DNA from: an uncultured Ignavibacteria bacterium
GTDB taxonomy: Bacteria; Bacteroidota; Ignavibacteria; Kapaibacteriales; UBA2268
Assembly (NCBI GenBank): GCA_903911805.1
Contig: CAIWET010000498.1
Span: 1-5,458 of the forward strand
Length of the DNA stretch: 5,458 bases
Reading direction: 5' to 3'
This document shows, one piece after another, positions 4,760 to 5,458 of this stretch; position 1 is the first letter of the stretch, and every line of letters starts with the position of its first letter. Under the pieces are notes generated by a model, which was given only the letters and a program-made list of their open reading frames with translations, was not told the origin of the DNA and ran no database searches. The translations under genes were made by a program, and so were the position numbers.

Positions 4760-5458
4760 AGTTGTCCTTATATTTGGTTTAACAAAATTATTATTATGAG
4801 TTTGATCTAAATTTTTAACTACTTCTAATAATTGATTTTTATTTAATAAATCAGCCGGCACATTAACAAACTCTTTAAAATTCCAAGAGTCTTGGCTTAA
4901 TTGAATGTTGTTTTGCATAGCGGCTTTGATAATTCGAGAAGCTACATAATTCTTTTCTTCTTCTTGATATTGGTTTCTTACATTCTCACGATTAAATATT
5001 GCTATACTAGCTTTCACTTCAGATGAAGTTTTTAGAGGGAATCGGAAATGAACAGGGTCTCCAAAATCTCCTTCTAAATAATCTGTATATTGTGCCGGCT
5101 TCTCTTTTTTTAATTCTTCTTTTAATGGCATTGTAAAGTTAGATGTATCACCTTCGAATGTCTTTTGTCTAATTGTACCATTAAAATATATGCGGTCCTT
5201 AATAATATCAAATCCAAAATCTTGATATGCTTTCAAAAATCTTGCGATAATGACTTGTCTCTCAACATCAGTAAATGAAGAATCCCAACTGCGAAATGTT
5301 TCTTTACTTGCAATCAAATTTGGTAAATCATGAATTGGATATAAATAATTTACTGGGTCAGCAAATGCACTATCTTCTAATTCTTTATAAGCGTCTGGTT
5401 TTTGGATATACCCAATTTTATCTTTTACCCCAATACCAAAGATTTTTTCTCTTTCTTT
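4124..5458 (-). CDS. Partial head protein: probable Mu I-like protease/scaffold (N-terminus off the right edge)
   Basis: The frame is open from the right edge to a TAA at 4126-4124, giving 444 visible residues. A TTG at 5317 has good coding sequence upstream in the same frame, so it is not the start. The N-terminal half holds two copies of a module: F-A-D-P-V-N-Y-L-Y-P (residues 32-41) and F-G-D-P-V-H-F-R-F-P (132-141), each followed by a helix ending in R-x-[LI]-K-A. These resemble DUF6582-like segments found in phage head or protease proteins. Then come a hydrophobic helix (MKEWFAAFILALIQKI, from residue 234), a proline/threonine/serine linker (about 274-296), a coiled helix (LKEYAERIKALEKQNRLFEF), and EGKLAPAQRTLVMNALELG, which is typical of the C-terminal scaffold part of Mu-like I proteins. 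The C-terminus is lysine-rich. No protease catalytic residues can be assigned in the visible part, so the protease role is inferred from the family and from position before the coat gene. Confidence 0.75.
   Translation of the reverse strand, partial: KEREKIFGIGVKDKIGYIQKPDAYKELEDSAFADPVNYLYPIHDLPNLIASKETFRSWDSSFTDVERQVIIARFLKAYQDFGFDIIKDRIYFNGTIRQKTFEGDTSNFTMPLKEELKKEKPAQYTDYLEGDFGDPVHFRFPLKTSSEVKASIAIFNRENVRNQYQEEEKNYVASRIIKAAMQNNIQLSQDSWNFKEFVNVPADLLNKNQLLEVVKNLDQTHNNNFVKPNIRTTMKEWFAAFILALIQKISELAGEEVATQIQAWADEYLASNPLPEDTQGTPTPTDPATSSGTTANEDPVLKEYAERIKALEKQNRLFEFNEYFDKKVSEGKLAPAQRTLVMNALELGFNSTKSFSVNNKNQSGLDFVKSLIDSFPKAVELEEIARKEFAAGSDKKAGIKAPKKVSIDETTVELDTKVMAFMEEQKAKGNTLTYIQAYSELFKS
4765..4770 (-). 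promoter_or_regulatory. Internal ribosome binding site TAAGGA for the nested scaffold
   Basis: TAAGGA is followed by CAACT and then ATG at 4759-4757, in frame with the surrounding gene. In coding sequence this AT-rich, a five-base match to the anti-Shine-Dalgarno at ideal distance before an in-frame ATG, at a domain boundary, is unlikely to be chance, though it cannot be excluded. Confidence 0.6.
4898..5374 (-). repeat. Two protein-level copies of a DPV-x3-[YF]P module
   Basis: Residues about 29-85 (5374-5204) and about 128-187 (5077-4898) of the protease/scaffold gene align with few gaps: F-[AG]-D-P-V-[NH]-[YF]-x-[YF]-P-[IL], a later x-A-S, F, an E-[RK] pair, and [IV]-x-x-R-[FI]-[LI]-K-A. 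The copies are well diverged, so the duplication is old and seen in protein, not DNA. Confidence 0.7.

Noticed and set aside
5315..5317. TTG as the start of the protease/scaffold gene
   Set aside because: The same frame continues open for 47 further codons to the window edge, and those codons complete the first DPV-x3-[YF]P module. The gene is therefore cut by the edge rather than starting here.

Overview
The window is a one-directional gene block, entirely on the minus strand, from the head and head-to-tail connector part of a tailed bacteriophage or prophage (Caudoviricetes). In the direction of transcription (right to left) the order is: a protease/scaffold-type head protein cut by the right edge; the major capsid protein; a small protein with a duplicated acidic N-terminus; a DUF2190-type capsid decoration protein; a DUF1320 (Mu gp36-like) connector; a DUF1834 (Mu gp37-like) connector or tail terminator; a CHAP-type peptidoglycan hydrolase; a helical protein of unknown function built from two similar halves; a 53-residue cysteine-containing protein; and the N-terminus of a beta-rich protein cut by the left edge.

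The DNA is strongly AT-rich by eye, and lysine, isoleucine and asparagine are abundant. Several genes have good Shine-Dalgarno sites (AGGAG, AAGGAG, AGGTGA). This points to a low-GC bacterial host that uses Shine-Dalgarno initiation, but the sequence does not identify the host. No integrase, repressor, tRNA, IS element, CRISPR array or attachment site is visible, so lysogeny cannot be judged. Genes are packed with overlaps of 1-8 bases or gaps of 0-14 bases. The only larger gap is about 72 bases (1060-1131). I see no convincing promoter or terminator, so the block is probably one polycistronic message.

Functionally, 5458-2537 makes the procapsid: protease/scaffold, coat and decoration. 2535-1658 makes the connector that closes the head and joins the tail. 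1656-1132 is a cell-wall hydrolase sitting directly after the connector genes, either virion-borne for entry or a lysin. 1059-1 is less well defined, and no tail tube, sheath or tape-measure gene follows in the window.

The most interesting observations are: a well-formed internal ribosome binding site and in-frame ATG at 4759 that would release a 211-residue scaffold from inside the protease gene; a tandemly repeated DPV-x3-[YF]P module in the N-terminal part of that gene; a 26-bp exact repeat in the 72-residue gene; an internal duplication in the 223-residue protein; and an easily missed 53-residue cysteine-containing gene at 230-391. The window looks like a divergent but recognisable phage head module, and I do not see evidence for a wholly new system.
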